Source: Vibrio ouci (GTDB lineage: Bacteria; Pseudomonadota; Gammaproteobacteria; Enterobacterales; Vibrionaceae). From it: a DNA stretch of 64,000 nucleotides. Where the stretch lies: assembly GCF_004551525.1 (NCBI RefSeq), contig NZ_SATR01000026.1, positions 1 to 64,000 of the forward strand, written 5' to 3'. This document shows positions 27,292-35,860 of this stretch, in pieces. The notes below the pieces were generated by a model. That model ran no database searches, was not told where the DNA came from, and was given only the letters and a program-made list of their open reading frames with translations. Position numbers and translations under genes: made by a program. Position 1 is the first letter of the stretch. Each line of letters opens with the position of its first letter.

Positions 27292-28044
27292 CTACTCAAT
27301 CACTTTAGCTTCGTTACGCAGTTTATCGACCAACTCATCGACACTTGCTACCTTCACGCCAGCACTTCTCACTGGAGGAGCCATCACTTCGATTATGGTT
27401 TGAGAGTTTTTAATCACAACGCCTAGCTCATCAGGCGTCACGCTTTCCATTGGCTTACGTTTGGCTTTCATGATGTTGGGCAAAGAAGCATAACGTGGCT
27501 CATTAAGGCGTAGATCAGTACTAACAATTGCCGGTAACGCTAACTTAAGCCGCTCTAAACCACCATCTACCTCTCTTTCTACTTCAATATAATCGCCATC
27601 AACACTTAACTTAGAGGCAAAGGTCGCTTGAGGTCGCTTAGATAACGCAGCTAACATCTGCGCCACTTGATTGTTATCGGTATCAATGGATTGCTTACCA
27701 AGTAGAACGATGCCTGCTTGCTCTTTATCCATTAACGCGTTTAGCACTTTTGCCACACTGAGTGGCTGGCAAGTTTGATCAACACTGACGTGAATCGCTC
27801 TGTCTGCCCCCAAAGCTAACGCTGAGCGCAGCTGCTCCTGACACTCATCACCGCCTAGTGAAGTAACGATAACTTCATCAGCCACGCCTGCTTCTTTCAG
27901 GCGTATTGCTTCTTCAACAGCGATTTCACAAAACGGATTAATCGCCATTTTGACATTATCGGTTTCGACACCAGAGCCATCTGACTTGATGCGGACTTTG
28001 ACATAGGGGTCGACGACACGCTTAATCGCTACTAGAACTTTCAT
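27292..28044 (-). CDS. etfB: electron transfer flavoprotein beta subunit
   Basis: A 250-residue AMP-binding ETF subunit, starting MKVLVAIKRVVDPYVKVRIK. It contains the KMAINPFCEIAVEEAIRLKE segment and the recognition loop region LGKQSIDTDNNQVAQMLAA. The start at 28044 has GGAGAG upstream and matches the normal family N-terminus; a start eight codons earlier is rejected. It is the first gene of etfBA and faces a LiuR-type motif 44-59 bases upstream. Confidence 0.96.
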   Translation of the reverse strand: MKVLVAIKRVVDPYVKVRIKSDGSGVETDNVKMAINPFCEIAVEEAIRLKEAGVADEVIVTSLGGDECQEQLRSALALGADRAIHVSVDQTCQPLSVAKVLNALMDKEQAGIVLLGKQSIDTDNNQVAQMLAALSKRPQATFASKLSVDGDYIEVEREVDGGLERLKLALPAIVSTDLRLNEPRYASLPNIMKAKRKPMESVTPDELGVVIKNSQTIIEVMAPPVRSAGVKVASVDELVDKLRNEAKVIE

Positions 28045-28087
28045 CGTACTCTCCGAAATACAATCCAATAAATTGAGCTTAGTAAAG

Positions 28088-28103
28088 TTTACGTTTACGT
28101 CAA
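28088..28103. promoter_or_regulatory. LiuR-type operator between etfBA and the ETF-quinone oxidoreductase gene
   Basis: TTTACGTTTACGTCAA matches the mirrored sites at 10849-10893 (TTGACGTTTACGTAA) at nearly every position. It lies in the 107-bp gap between two divergent genes whose products accept electrons from LiuA and the other acyl-CoA dehydrogenases. On the leftward strand it supplies TTGACG, a possible -35 box; no clear -10 could be paired with it. Confidence 0.72.
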
Positions 28104-28151
28104 CTGTAACTATATTTAGTGATACTGATCACTCAAACTAGGCGAAGAGAG

Positions 28152-29810
28152 ATGGAACGAGAAAGTATGGACTTTGATGTGGTGATTGTTGGCGCTGGCC
28201 CTGCAGGGTTATCTGCAGCTTGTAAACTTGCTCAACTTTCTAAGCAACGTGATCAGCCCGTCTCTATCTGTGTAGTCGAAAAAGGTCCTGAAATTGGTGC
28301 GCACATACTGTCTGGCGCCGTGTTTGAAACCCGTGCACTTGATGAGCTGTTTCCTGACTGGTCAGAACAAGGCGCCCCGGTTCAAACTCAAGTCTCAAGT
28401 GATCAGCTACTCTACCTGACCAGTAAGCATAATCATGTCGGTGTCCCTAAATTTCTTAGCCCTAACTCTTTGCACAATGACTCAAGCAACTATGTTATTA
28501 GCCTAGGGAAACTGTGCCAGTGGTTAGCCGACAAAGCTGAGCAAATGGGCGTAGAGATCTTTCCTGGCTTTCCAGCGAGTGATGTCTGCTATGACGAGTC
28601 TGGCCAAGTTTGCGGCGTGGTCACCGCTGACATGGGGCTAGATAAAGACAGGCAGCGTAAAAGTGGCTTTCAAGCTGGCGTTCAGTTGAATGCCAAGTTC
28701 ACTGTATTTGCCGAAGGCGCTCGGGGCCACCTTGGTAAAAGCTTGATTTCACAGTTTAATTTGGCAGCGGATTCACAGCCGCAACATTACGCGTTAGGTA
28801 TTAAAGAGGTATGGAAGGTCAATGATGACCACCCACTCTACGCTCAAGGCAAAGTAGTGCATACAACTGGCTGGCCGCTAACCGAGTCCCAAGCCAATGG
28901 GGGCGGTTTTCTTTATCACTTAGAAGATAACCTTATCGCGGTCGGTTTGATCACAGACCTTAACTACCACAATCCCTATTTGAGCCCTTTTGAAGAATTT
29001 CAGCGCTTTAAGCACCATCCATCGATTGCTCCCTATTTAAAAGGGGCTGAACGCATCGCTTATGGCGCGCGAGCTCTGGCAAAAGGTGGTTTGCTTTCAC
29101 TGCCAAAACAGCAATTTCCTGGCGGGTTACTCATCGGCTGTGATGCAGGCACACTCAACTCTGCCAAAATCAAAGGCTGCCATACCGCAATGAAATCAGG
29201 GCTACTGGCTGGCGAAGCAATATTTACCGCGCTTTATCAAGAAGAATCCGAACCGGACTACCACTCTCTGTTTATCGATTCTTGGCTGTATCAAGAACTC
29301 AATCAACATCGAAACTTTCCCGGTGCTATTCATCAGTTTGGGCCGATTTGGGGTGGCGCTCTTGCGACATTTGAGCAAAACCTATGGCAACGTTTAAGTG
29401 GGGGTTCTAGTCCTTGGAACTTATCAGACCCTCAAGCTGATTACGTGAACCTTCATGAACGTTCACGCTGCCAACCGATTCACTATGATAAGCCTGATGG
29501 TGTACTCAGCTTTGATAAAACCTCGTCGGTCTATTTGTCTTCGACTCACCATGAGGAAAATCAGCCCTGCCATCTGATTTTGACCGACTCAGCCTTGCCA
29601 CTGTCCAGTCATATGACGCTGTTTGATGAGCCAAGCCAGCGATACTGTCCTGCGGGTGTTTACGAAGTAATCGAGGTTGATGGTAAACGCAAATTTCAGA
29701 TCAATGCCGCCAATTGTTTACACTGTAAAACCTGCGATATAAAGGACCCATCGCAAAACATCACATGGCGTCCGCCAGAAGGTGGTGGGCCTAACTACAA
29801 CGCCATGTAA
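28152..29810 (+). CDS. electron transfer flavoprotein-ubiquinone oxidoreductase
   Basis: A 552-residue inner-membrane-associated flavo-iron-sulfur protein that passes electrons from ETF to ubiquinone. The N-terminal FAD motif is VVIVGAGPAGLSAA. The C-terminus has the 4Fe-4S ligands CPAGVYEV and CLHCKTCDIKDP and ends in the family-typical WRPPEGGGPNY. ATG at 28152 (MERESMDFD) fits homologous N-termini and follows AGAGAG; a GTG 11 codons upstream is less likely. Confidence 0.95.
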   Translation: MERESMDFDVVIVGAGPAGLSAACKLAQLSKQRDQPVSICVVEKGPEIGAHILSGAVFETRALDELFPDWSEQGAPVQTQVSSDQLLYLTSKHNHVGVPKFLSPNSLHNDSSNYVISLGKLCQWLADKAEQMGVEIFPGFPASDVCYDESGQVCGVVTADMGLDKDRQRKSGFQAGVQLNAKFTVFAEGARGHLGKSLISQFNLAADSQPQHYALGIKEVWKVNDDHPLYAQGKVVHTTGWPLTESQANGGGFLYHLEDNLIAVGLITDLNYHNPYLSPFEEFQRFKHHPSIAPYLKGAERIAYGARALAKGGLLSLPKQQFPGGLLIGCDAGTLNSAKIKGCHTAMKSGLLAGEAIFTALYQEESEPDYHSLFIDSWLYQELNQHRNFPGAIHQFGPIWGGALATFEQNLWQRLSGGSSPWNLSDPQADYVNLHERSRCQPIHYDKPDGVLSFDKTSSVYLSSTHHEENQPCHLILTDSALPLSSHMTLFDEPSQRYCPAGVYEVIEVDGKRKFQINAANCLHCKTCDIKDPSQNITWRPPEGGGPNYNAM

Positions 29811-29837
29811 TCTAGATTTTGAGTTCTAGCTCGCGGC

Positions 29838-32387
29838 CTATTGCGCCTCATCAATCTCAAAATCAGCGCGGATTTTGTCACGAAACAGTGACAAACGGCT
29901 CAGCACGTTCTTAAAGTGCTGCTGCTCAATAACCGTTAAGTCATTGAGTGGCAATAGATCATTCACTTGACGTAAGTCGCTGTATTCAATGATTTGGTTC
30001 ATAAAGCGTAGCTGCCAAATATGATCAAATAAGTAAACCATTTCGCGATATACCTTGGCATCCGTTTCACCCGCGGCAAGTACACCTTTTAAGCGTGATA
30101 GCGAATTGCTCTCTCTGATATTGAGTTTTAACGCATATAAGCGAGCAAACAGTTCAATTGGTCTTAGACACTCTTTAAGATTAATGGCTGTAGCGCCCGC
30201 CTCATCCAATGAAGGCACTTGGTGCGCTAAGCAGTGCTTTGCGTACGTCGGCAAAAAGCGAGGACCGTCTTGCAGTGTTTGCTGTATATGAGTTTGAATG
30301 TTATCGGCCAACCCGCTGTCACCATAGGTCGAACGAATATCAAAGAACACATTGAGCTCTAAGATCGAATCTGGTGTAGCTTGCTCGATCCATTGGCTGA
30401 AGTTACTTTTCCACTCCTGTTCACTTAAACACCATTGGTGGTTAGACGCCATGATCAAGCCATCGCAATAGCTATAGCCGGCTTGGTTTAACATCGCACA
30501 CACTCTTTCGGCTAAGTGCAAAAAGTATCGGCGTATCGCTTTTAGGTCTTGATCATCAGGCGTTTCGAACACAATCGCATTGTCTTGATCAGAGAACAGC
30601 GTCATATCGTGGCGCGCATTGCTACCAAAGGATAAGAAAGAGAACGGCACCGGAGGCTCGCCAATCTCTTCAATGGTTAAATCAATAAATCGACAGATTG
30701 CAGCGTCATAGGTACTGCCGATCAAACGACGTAGATAATCTGGGCGAGTTCCCGCAGAGATCATCTCACGGATTAAATCCGTCAATCGATTCAAAGACTC
30801 AATGACATGGCTGTGACTCTCACCTTGTTCGATATCAACGACAATACTGGCACTGGTCTTTTGATAATCGGATGTAGGGTTTACCGAGCCAAAGCTGCCA
30901 CCGTAAATTTTGCGCACAATTGGGCGAAATGAAATTACATGGCCAAGCTTTTCCGACAAAAAGATACGTGACGTACTCAAAATAATGTCGATAGTGCGGC
31001 CACTTTTGGTCACTATCTGAGCCTCAAACTCGGCAGGCTCAGTTTCATGATTAAATAACTTCATTAAGTGGCGCAGTACGCGATTATTCTGCGGTAAGTC
31101 GGAAAACAGATCCTGCCAAATTGACCCTGATTTTAATTCCGTGTCGGTATAGCCAAGCAGTTGATGTAAACGACTGTTAGAAAAGATAACTTTTCCGTCT
31201 GCCTCTAGGATATAGCCTTCATTTGACGACTCAACCAAGGCTTTATAGCGGTTTTTCGCTTCATGCAACGCCAGTTCTGCCCGTTTCTTACGACGTTCAA
31301 TCACCTTTGACTGGCCGATCACGTATAGCATGATCGCTACCAGTCCGAGCGTAATGGCGACAAAAATACGGAATAAGGTCCCTTCAAGCTTATCTATTTC
31401 ATGCTGAACATCATCAAAATAGACGCCCGTTCCGACGATCCATTGCCACTCCTCTACCCCTTCAACATAAGTCATTTTAGGTGCGGTGATAGTTGGGTCA
31501 TCTTTCCATTGCCATTGGTACTCTAAAAAACCGTGTTGCGACGCTCTGACGAGTTTGGTGATTTCGACAAAGACCGGAATAGAGCGACCGCTGTCATTGC
31601 CGACATAATGGGTTAAATCTTGACTGGTGAGATCACTACGATAAGGATGCATAACCATTTTCGGCTGCATATCGGTGATAAAGAAATAATCCTTATTTTC
31701 AGGACCATAGCGCATGGATTTAATTTCCATGGCGGCTTTTTTCTGCGCTTCTTCTAGGGTTAACACTCCGCGCTGCTCTAGGGCCACGTAGCTATCAATC
31801 ACACTTACCGCCGTTGAGGTCAACTCTTGCAGCATCTGGCGCTTTTGACTCATCATTGAGTTTTCAACCAGAGGAAGGATCACGTAAACAATCGCAGTAA
31901 TGAATAGGACGATAGCTGTGATGGTCGGCAAGATAATACGCAAGTTGAACTGACTCAAAGGCGTACTCGGTTCGTCATCCTCTCGACTTAGTCCGCTGAA
32001 GTAATCAGCCAGTTCACTCTCATCAAGCACATCACCTAATGCTTCATCTTGGTCTACATCGTGGTATTTCTCGGCAAACGAGCCATTTTCAAAGTCAGCC
32101 CGGCTAGGTAAGTAGCCATGGTAATCGTCACGGATATGAGCTTCAAAGACATCGCGGATTTGTTGAGTGGTGTATTTGTCACCAAATTCTTTGATTGCTT
32201 CAGTAAGTGCCTCTTTACAGTGACGGAATCGACGATGGGAGTACGGGTCAAAATCAAGCTCCTTTGCCATGGTTTCACCATGCTCTTGGCCATTCTGGTC
32301 AAAAAAGCCATCGATCCAGCGGTGAATATCTTCACCACGTACGCCAAATTGCTTTTCAGTACGATCTGCATGTTCAGAAATTTTCAT
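29838..32387 (-). CDS. membrane sensor with Cache, PAS and DUF294 nucleotidyltransferase-like domains
   Basis: An 849-residue protein of unusual build. A soluble N-terminal region (1-145) is followed by a membrane segment (about 150-172), an extracytoplasmic single-Cache domain (about 175-335, with YGPENKDYFFITD), a second membrane segment (about 340-360), a PAS domain (about 378-490), and a GlnD-like DUF294 nucleotidyltransferase (about 515-690; FGSNARHDMTLFSDQDNAI) with its C-terminal helical domain. The N-terminal part (RFRHCKEALTEAIKEFG, HIRDDYHGYLPSRADF) faintly resembles DUF6915. The NTase metal ligands (D-x-D in SDQD) look intact. It probably couples an external small molecule to cytoplasmic nucleotidyl transfer, but no target is evident. 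No neighbour is co-transcribed. Confidence 0.85.
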   Translation of the reverse strand: MKISEHADRTEKQFGVRGEDIHRWIDGFFDQNGQEHGETMAKELDFDPYSHRRFRHCKEALTEAIKEFGDKYTTQQIRDVFEAHIRDDYHGYLPSRADFENGSFAEKYHDVDQDEALGDVLDESELADYFSGLSREDDEPSTPLSQFNLRIILPTITAIVLFITAIVYVILPLVENSMMSQKRQMLQELTSTAVSVIDSYVALEQRGVLTLEEAQKKAAMEIKSMRYGPENKDYFFITDMQPKMVMHPYRSDLTSQDLTHYVGNDSGRSIPVFVEITKLVRASQHGFLEYQWQWKDDPTITAPKMTYVEGVEEWQWIVGTGVYFDDVQHEIDKLEGTLFRIFVAITLGLVAIMLYVIGQSKVIERRKKRAELALHEAKNRYKALVESSNEGYILEADGKVIFSNSRLHQLLGYTDTELKSGSIWQDLFSDLPQNNRVLRHLMKLFNHETEPAEFEAQIVTKSGRTIDIILSTSRIFLSEKLGHVISFRPIVRKIYGGSFGSVNPTSDYQKTSASIVVDIEQGESHSHVIESLNRLTDLIREMISAGTRPDYLRRLIGSTYDAAICRFIDLTIEEIGEPPVPFSFLSFGSNARHDMTLFSDQDNAIVFETPDDQDLKAIRRYFLHLAERVCAMLNQAGYSYCDGLIMASNHQWCLSEQEWKSNFSQWIEQATPDSILELNVFFDIRSTYGDSGLADNIQTHIQQTLQDGPRFLPTYAKHCLAHQVPSLDEAGATAINLKECLRPIELFARLYALKLNIRESNSLSRLKGVLAAGETDAKVYREMVYLFDHIWQLRFMNQIIEYSDLRQVNDLLPLNDLTVIEQQHFKNVLSRLSLFRDKIRADFEIDEAQ

Positions 32388-32754
32388 TCAGTTTCACTTA
32401 ACCTAGCATCATATTGATAAAATACTCATAACGTGATGTGCGTTGCATTTTTACTAACCACCAATCACCACACCTATAGTCCCGACCCGTTAATTAACTC
32501 AAATCAATATTTATAAACTGCCACTTTCCTAGTATGTGTCCATTGATTTGATTCGAATTTTGACAAGGTGACGAGTCGTTCATCTTGTTTTCATCACCGA
32601 AGAAAAAGCCATGTTTTCCCTCTTTATCAATAAGATAGAGATGTTTGGTAGCGTCTGGGATGTCGTCTCGTACTGGTCGAAGGCTAGTATACCAAGCGAA
32701 AGCGGAGCCCTAATTGACATGGTTCAACTTCGGCACATTACATAGGAAGACACG
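32388..32754. other. 367-bp intergenic region between divergent genes
   Basis: No coding frame or RNA gene is visible. TAGGAAGACACG forms the ribosome-binding site of the downstream permease. No operator motif could be assigned. Confidence 0.4.
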
Positions 32755-34215
32755 ATGTCTAACAAAAGTAAGACCTTTTATAGGGATATGCGCCGCAAAG
32801 CGCAGGAGTTTGATAGCCGAGAGGAGTTTCTAAACCACGATCTTAAGATCATGAGCTTTCGTCGTTGGGGGATCCACTTACCTTCACGCGATTACAGTGT
32901 TGAACTTGAAGACTTAGTACCAGCACTCGCAGCAACGATCGGTAAAGTGGTCATGGTGACTGCGATGGTTGCAGTCTTTGCCGCGCAGTTTGGCTTATCT
33001 CCAGAGTTTGTTGCAGAAAACGTCCGTTATGAGCTCCTGATCGCTGGCGCTCTGTTTGTAATCCTTTTCTCTGCCATTTTGAACCCAAACTCTAACTTAG
33101 CCGGAACTCACGGCCCAATGATCCCGTTGATACCCTTGATTGCCGCTGCGGGAGGACACCCGCTGGCTCTGGGTATCATGGTATGTATGTTCGGCTTTAT
33201 CCTTGCTTATACCAAAGGCGGCTCGAAACTGATGACGCTCACCGGCGTTGGCGTTCGGGGCGGCCTACTTATTTATTTAGGAGCAGTAGGCCTGATTGGT
33301 CAGATCAATAAAACCGAAGCTTGGGCATCAAGTACCGATCAAGGCTATATCTCGTTTGCAGTCATTGGTGTGACCCTAGCCGTCTATGCCTACCTGGCTA
33401 AAATCAATAAACGCTGGCTAGCTATCCCGCTGTGTTCTCTCATTGCAGGTATTGTTGCCTACGTATTAGGCGCAGAGTTTGCCTTTACTACTGAGCCTGG
33501 CCTTCCGCACTTCAGCCCATTCTACTGGTGGGGTGAAGATACAGGTTGGCAATTAGGCTGGCCAAATCTAGAACACTTCATTGCGGTAACACCATTTGCT
33601 TTGCTAGCGGTTGCGATGTGGTCACCTGACTACCTTGGTCACCGCGTATTCCAAGAGCTCAACTACCCTAAAGATGCTAAAGGCGTGCTTATGGATGTGG
33701 ATGACACCATGATGGTTGCGTCAATTCGTCAAGGTATCGGTTCTTTCCTTGGTGGGGGTAACCTCGCGTCTTCATGGGGCACTTACATGATCCCTGCAGC
33801 CATCGCTAAGCGTCCTATCCCAGGTGGCGCATTGCTAACCGGTATTATGTGTATCGCTGCTGCCGTTATTGGCTACCCAATGGATCTTGCCATGTGGGAA
33901 CCTGTTCTGCGCGTCGCGCTTATCGTCGGTGTATTCTTGCCACTGCTTGAAGCGGGTATGCAGATGATCCACAAACACAAAGATTCTCTAAGCGCAGGCA
34001 TCTGTATCTTCGCTTGTGCATTTGTGAACCCGGTATTTGGTTGGGCAACGACAATGCTACTCGATAACATGGGTCTTATTGGCGATCATGAACGTGCAAA
34101 AGAGCTATCTGCCAAAGATAAATACCTGATCCCTGGTCTCGCATTCGTTATCTGTGTGGGCTCACTTGCAATTGTTGGTCAACTGCCAGGTATCCCTGCG
34201 CTGATTGGCAACTAA
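32755..34215 (+). CDS. DUF3360 family membrane permease
   Basis: A 486-residue polytopic inner-membrane protein of the DUF3360 family, well represented in Vibrio. The roughly 50-residue hydrophilic N-terminus (FYRDMRRKAQEFDSREEF) is followed by 11-13 hydrophobic segments. Glycine-rich motifs (AGTHGPMIPLIPLIAAAGG; GSFLGGGNLASSWGTY) recall NCS2/SLC26-like purine or anion transporters. Substrate unknown. Single-gene transcript with a strong terminator. Confidence 0.82.
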   Translation: MSNKSKTFYRDMRRKAQEFDSREEFLNHDLKIMSFRRWGIHLPSRDYSVELEDLVPALAATIGKVVMVTAMVAVFAAQFGLSPEFVAENVRYELLIAGALFVILFSAILNPNSNLAGTHGPMIPLIPLIAAAGGHPLALGIMVCMFGFILAYTKGGSKLMTLTGVGVRGGLLIYLGAVGLIGQINKTEAWASSTDQGYISFAVIGVTLAVYAYLAKINKRWLAIPLCSLIAGIVAYVLGAEFAFTTEPGLPHFSPFYWWGEDTGWQLGWPNLEHFIAVTPFALLAVAMWSPDYLGHRVFQELNYPKDAKGVLMDVDDTMMVASIRQGIGSFLGGGNLASSWGTYMIPAAIAKRPIPGGALLTGIMCIAAAVIGYPMDLAMWEPVLRVALIVGVFLPLLEAGMQMIHKHKDSLSAGICIFACAFVNPVFGWATTMLLDNMGLIGDHERAKELSAKDKYLIPGLAFVICVGSLAIVGQLPGIPALIGN

Positions 34216-34236
34216 TCTCACCTCTTTTTTCTTCTT

Positions 34237-34264
34237 AAAAGGGCGCATTTCGATGCGCCCTTTT
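34237..34264 (+). terminator. terminator of the DUF3360 gene
   Basis: A perfect 12-bp stem (34237-34248 with 34253-34264) closed by a TTCG tetraloop, ending in four T. Confidence 0.85.
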
Positions 34265-34554
34265 CATATCTATGATCCCCACTTTTCTCCTCCGTTTATT
34301 ACTCATTGTCCTCGTCAAAAAAACCATAAGAACCATTCAGTTATTTGTTAAGAGATAGCTTGTTTCGCCCCCAAACAAGAAACATAAAAATAACAATTCA
34401 AAAAAATGTCAGAATTCGTTTAAAAAGAGATTCCAATCACACTTTAATTGGTTATAATTCGCGCCCATTGCGCTTTATGTTGATAAACGCAAACTTAATT
34501 TGAAAAAATGACCAGTTAACCCATCCTCTTTTTAGAGGACAAACGAGAAGAAAA
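34265..34554 (+). promoter_or_regulatory. upstream region and probable promoter of the OFA-type MFS gene
   Basis: The stretch has no reading frame. TATAAT at 34453-34458 with TTCCAA 16 bases upstream (34431-34436) is a plausible promoter. An inverted CCAAT/ATTGG repeat spans the spacer. A small hairpin (CCTCT/AGAGG) lies in the leader just before the ribosome-binding site. Confidence 0.45.
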
Positions 34555-35796
34555 ATGAGCAAGATTGATAAAGCAATGCGCATCCTGCTAGCAGGTTTCT
34601 GTATCAACCTGTGTCTTGGCATCCTGTATGCTTGGAGTGTATTTAACAAAGCGCTAGTCACTGAGTCTGGCTGGAGTGCTGCGGAAGCTTCTGCTCCTTA
34701 CGCGACTGCTACTATCACATTCTCTATCTGTCTTCTTGTAGCAGGTATCCTTCAAGACCGTATGGGTCCACGTCTGATCCTAATCCTAGGTACTGTTCTT
34801 ACAGGCCTAGGCATGATCGCTTCTGGCTTTGTTAACACTCCGATGATGCTAAACATCACTTTCGGTGTTATCACAGGTGCTGGTATCGGTTTCGGTTACG
34901 CATGTCTATCTCCTTCAGCAATGAAGTGGTTCCACTCGTCTAAGAAAGGCATGGTTAACGGTATTATTGCAGCAGGTTTTGGTCTTGCGGCTATCTACCT
35001 AGCGCCAGTGACGTCTTCACTGATCGACAGCATGGGCATTCAAACAAGCTTCATGGTTCTTGGTGTTGGTATCCTTGCAATCGCAGTTCCACTAGCGGCA
35101 ACGATCAACAACCCACCAGCAGACTACACGCCAGCTGAACCTAAAGTAAAAGAAGGCCAAGCACCTAAAGCGGTTAAAAAGTCTGATGACCTAACTTGGA
35201 AAGCAATGCTTAAGACTCCACAGTTCTACTCACTATGGATCATGTACGCATTCGCAGCTTCTGTTGGTCTTATGATCATCGGTAACATCACGACTATCGC
35301 AAGTGTTCAGGCAAACCTACCAAACGCGGTTTACCTAGCGTCTATCCTAGCGGTATTTAACTCAGGCGGTCGTGTTGCTGCAGGTATGCTTGCTGACAAG
35401 ATTGGTGGCGTTCGTACTCTACTTCTAGCGTTCGTTCTTCAGGGCATCAACATGGTTCTGTTCGCAACATTCAAAACTGAATTCACGCTAATCATCGGTA
35501 CAGCAATTGCTGCGATTGGTTACGGTACGCTTCTAGCAGTATTCCCTACTCTAACCGCTGAGTTCTACGGCCTTAAGAACTACGGTACTAACTACGGTGT
35601 ACTTTACACGGCATGGGGTATCGGTGGTGCAATCGGCGCAGCAGTGGTTGGTTTCTCTATGACTGCAGGCGAAGGTTACAGCCTAGCGTACACAGTATCA
35701 GCAGTAATGATGGCAGTATGTATCGTACTTGCGTTCATCACTAAGCCGCTATCTGAAGCGAAAATTGCTGAGCTAAAGCACGTAAAGCACGCTTAA
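34555..35796 (+). CDS. OFA-family MFS transporter (oxalate/formate or monocarboxylate type)
   Basis: A 413-residue, 12-helix major facilitator carrier. The N-terminal block (NLCLGILYAWSVFNKAL) and the loop DRMGPRLILILG mark the OFA (oxalate/formate antiporter) subfamily. A hydrophilic central loop near residues 190-215 is rich in Lys and Pro. Codon choice is strongly biased toward preferred codons, like the AGCS gene, suggesting abundant expression. Possible substrates are small carboxylates such as lactate, formate or oxalate; this is family inference only. Confidence 0.88.
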   Translation: MSKIDKAMRILLAGFCINLCLGILYAWSVFNKALVTESGWSAAEASAPYATATITFSICLLVAGILQDRMGPRLILILGTVLTGLGMIASGFVNTPMMLNITFGVITGAGIGFGYACLSPSAMKWFHSSKKGMVNGIIAAGFGLAAIYLAPVTSSLIDSMGIQTSFMVLGVGILAIAVPLAATINNPPADYTPAEPKVKEGQAPKAVKKSDDLTWKAMLKTPQFYSLWIMYAFAASVGLMIIGNITTIASVQANLPNAVYLASILAVFNSGGRVAAGMLADKIGGVRTLLLAFVLQGINMVLFATFKTEFTLIIGTAIAAIGYGTLLAVFPTLTAEFYGLKNYGTNYGVLYTAWGIGGAIGAAVVGFSMTAGEGYSLAYTVSAVMMAVCIVLAFITKPLSEAKIAELKHVKHA

Positions 35797-35816
35797 TTGA
35801 TTGAATTACGATGAGA

Positions 35817-35846
35817 AAGGCTTAACCTTAGGGTTAGGCCTTTTTT
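35817..35846 (+). terminator. terminator of the OFA-type MFS gene
   Basis: An 11-bp stem with one G-T pair (35817-35827 with 35832-35842) and TTAG loop is followed by six T. It ends only 14 bases before the next start codon. Confidence 0.85.
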
Positions 35847-35860
35847 GTATCTGAAACCCT

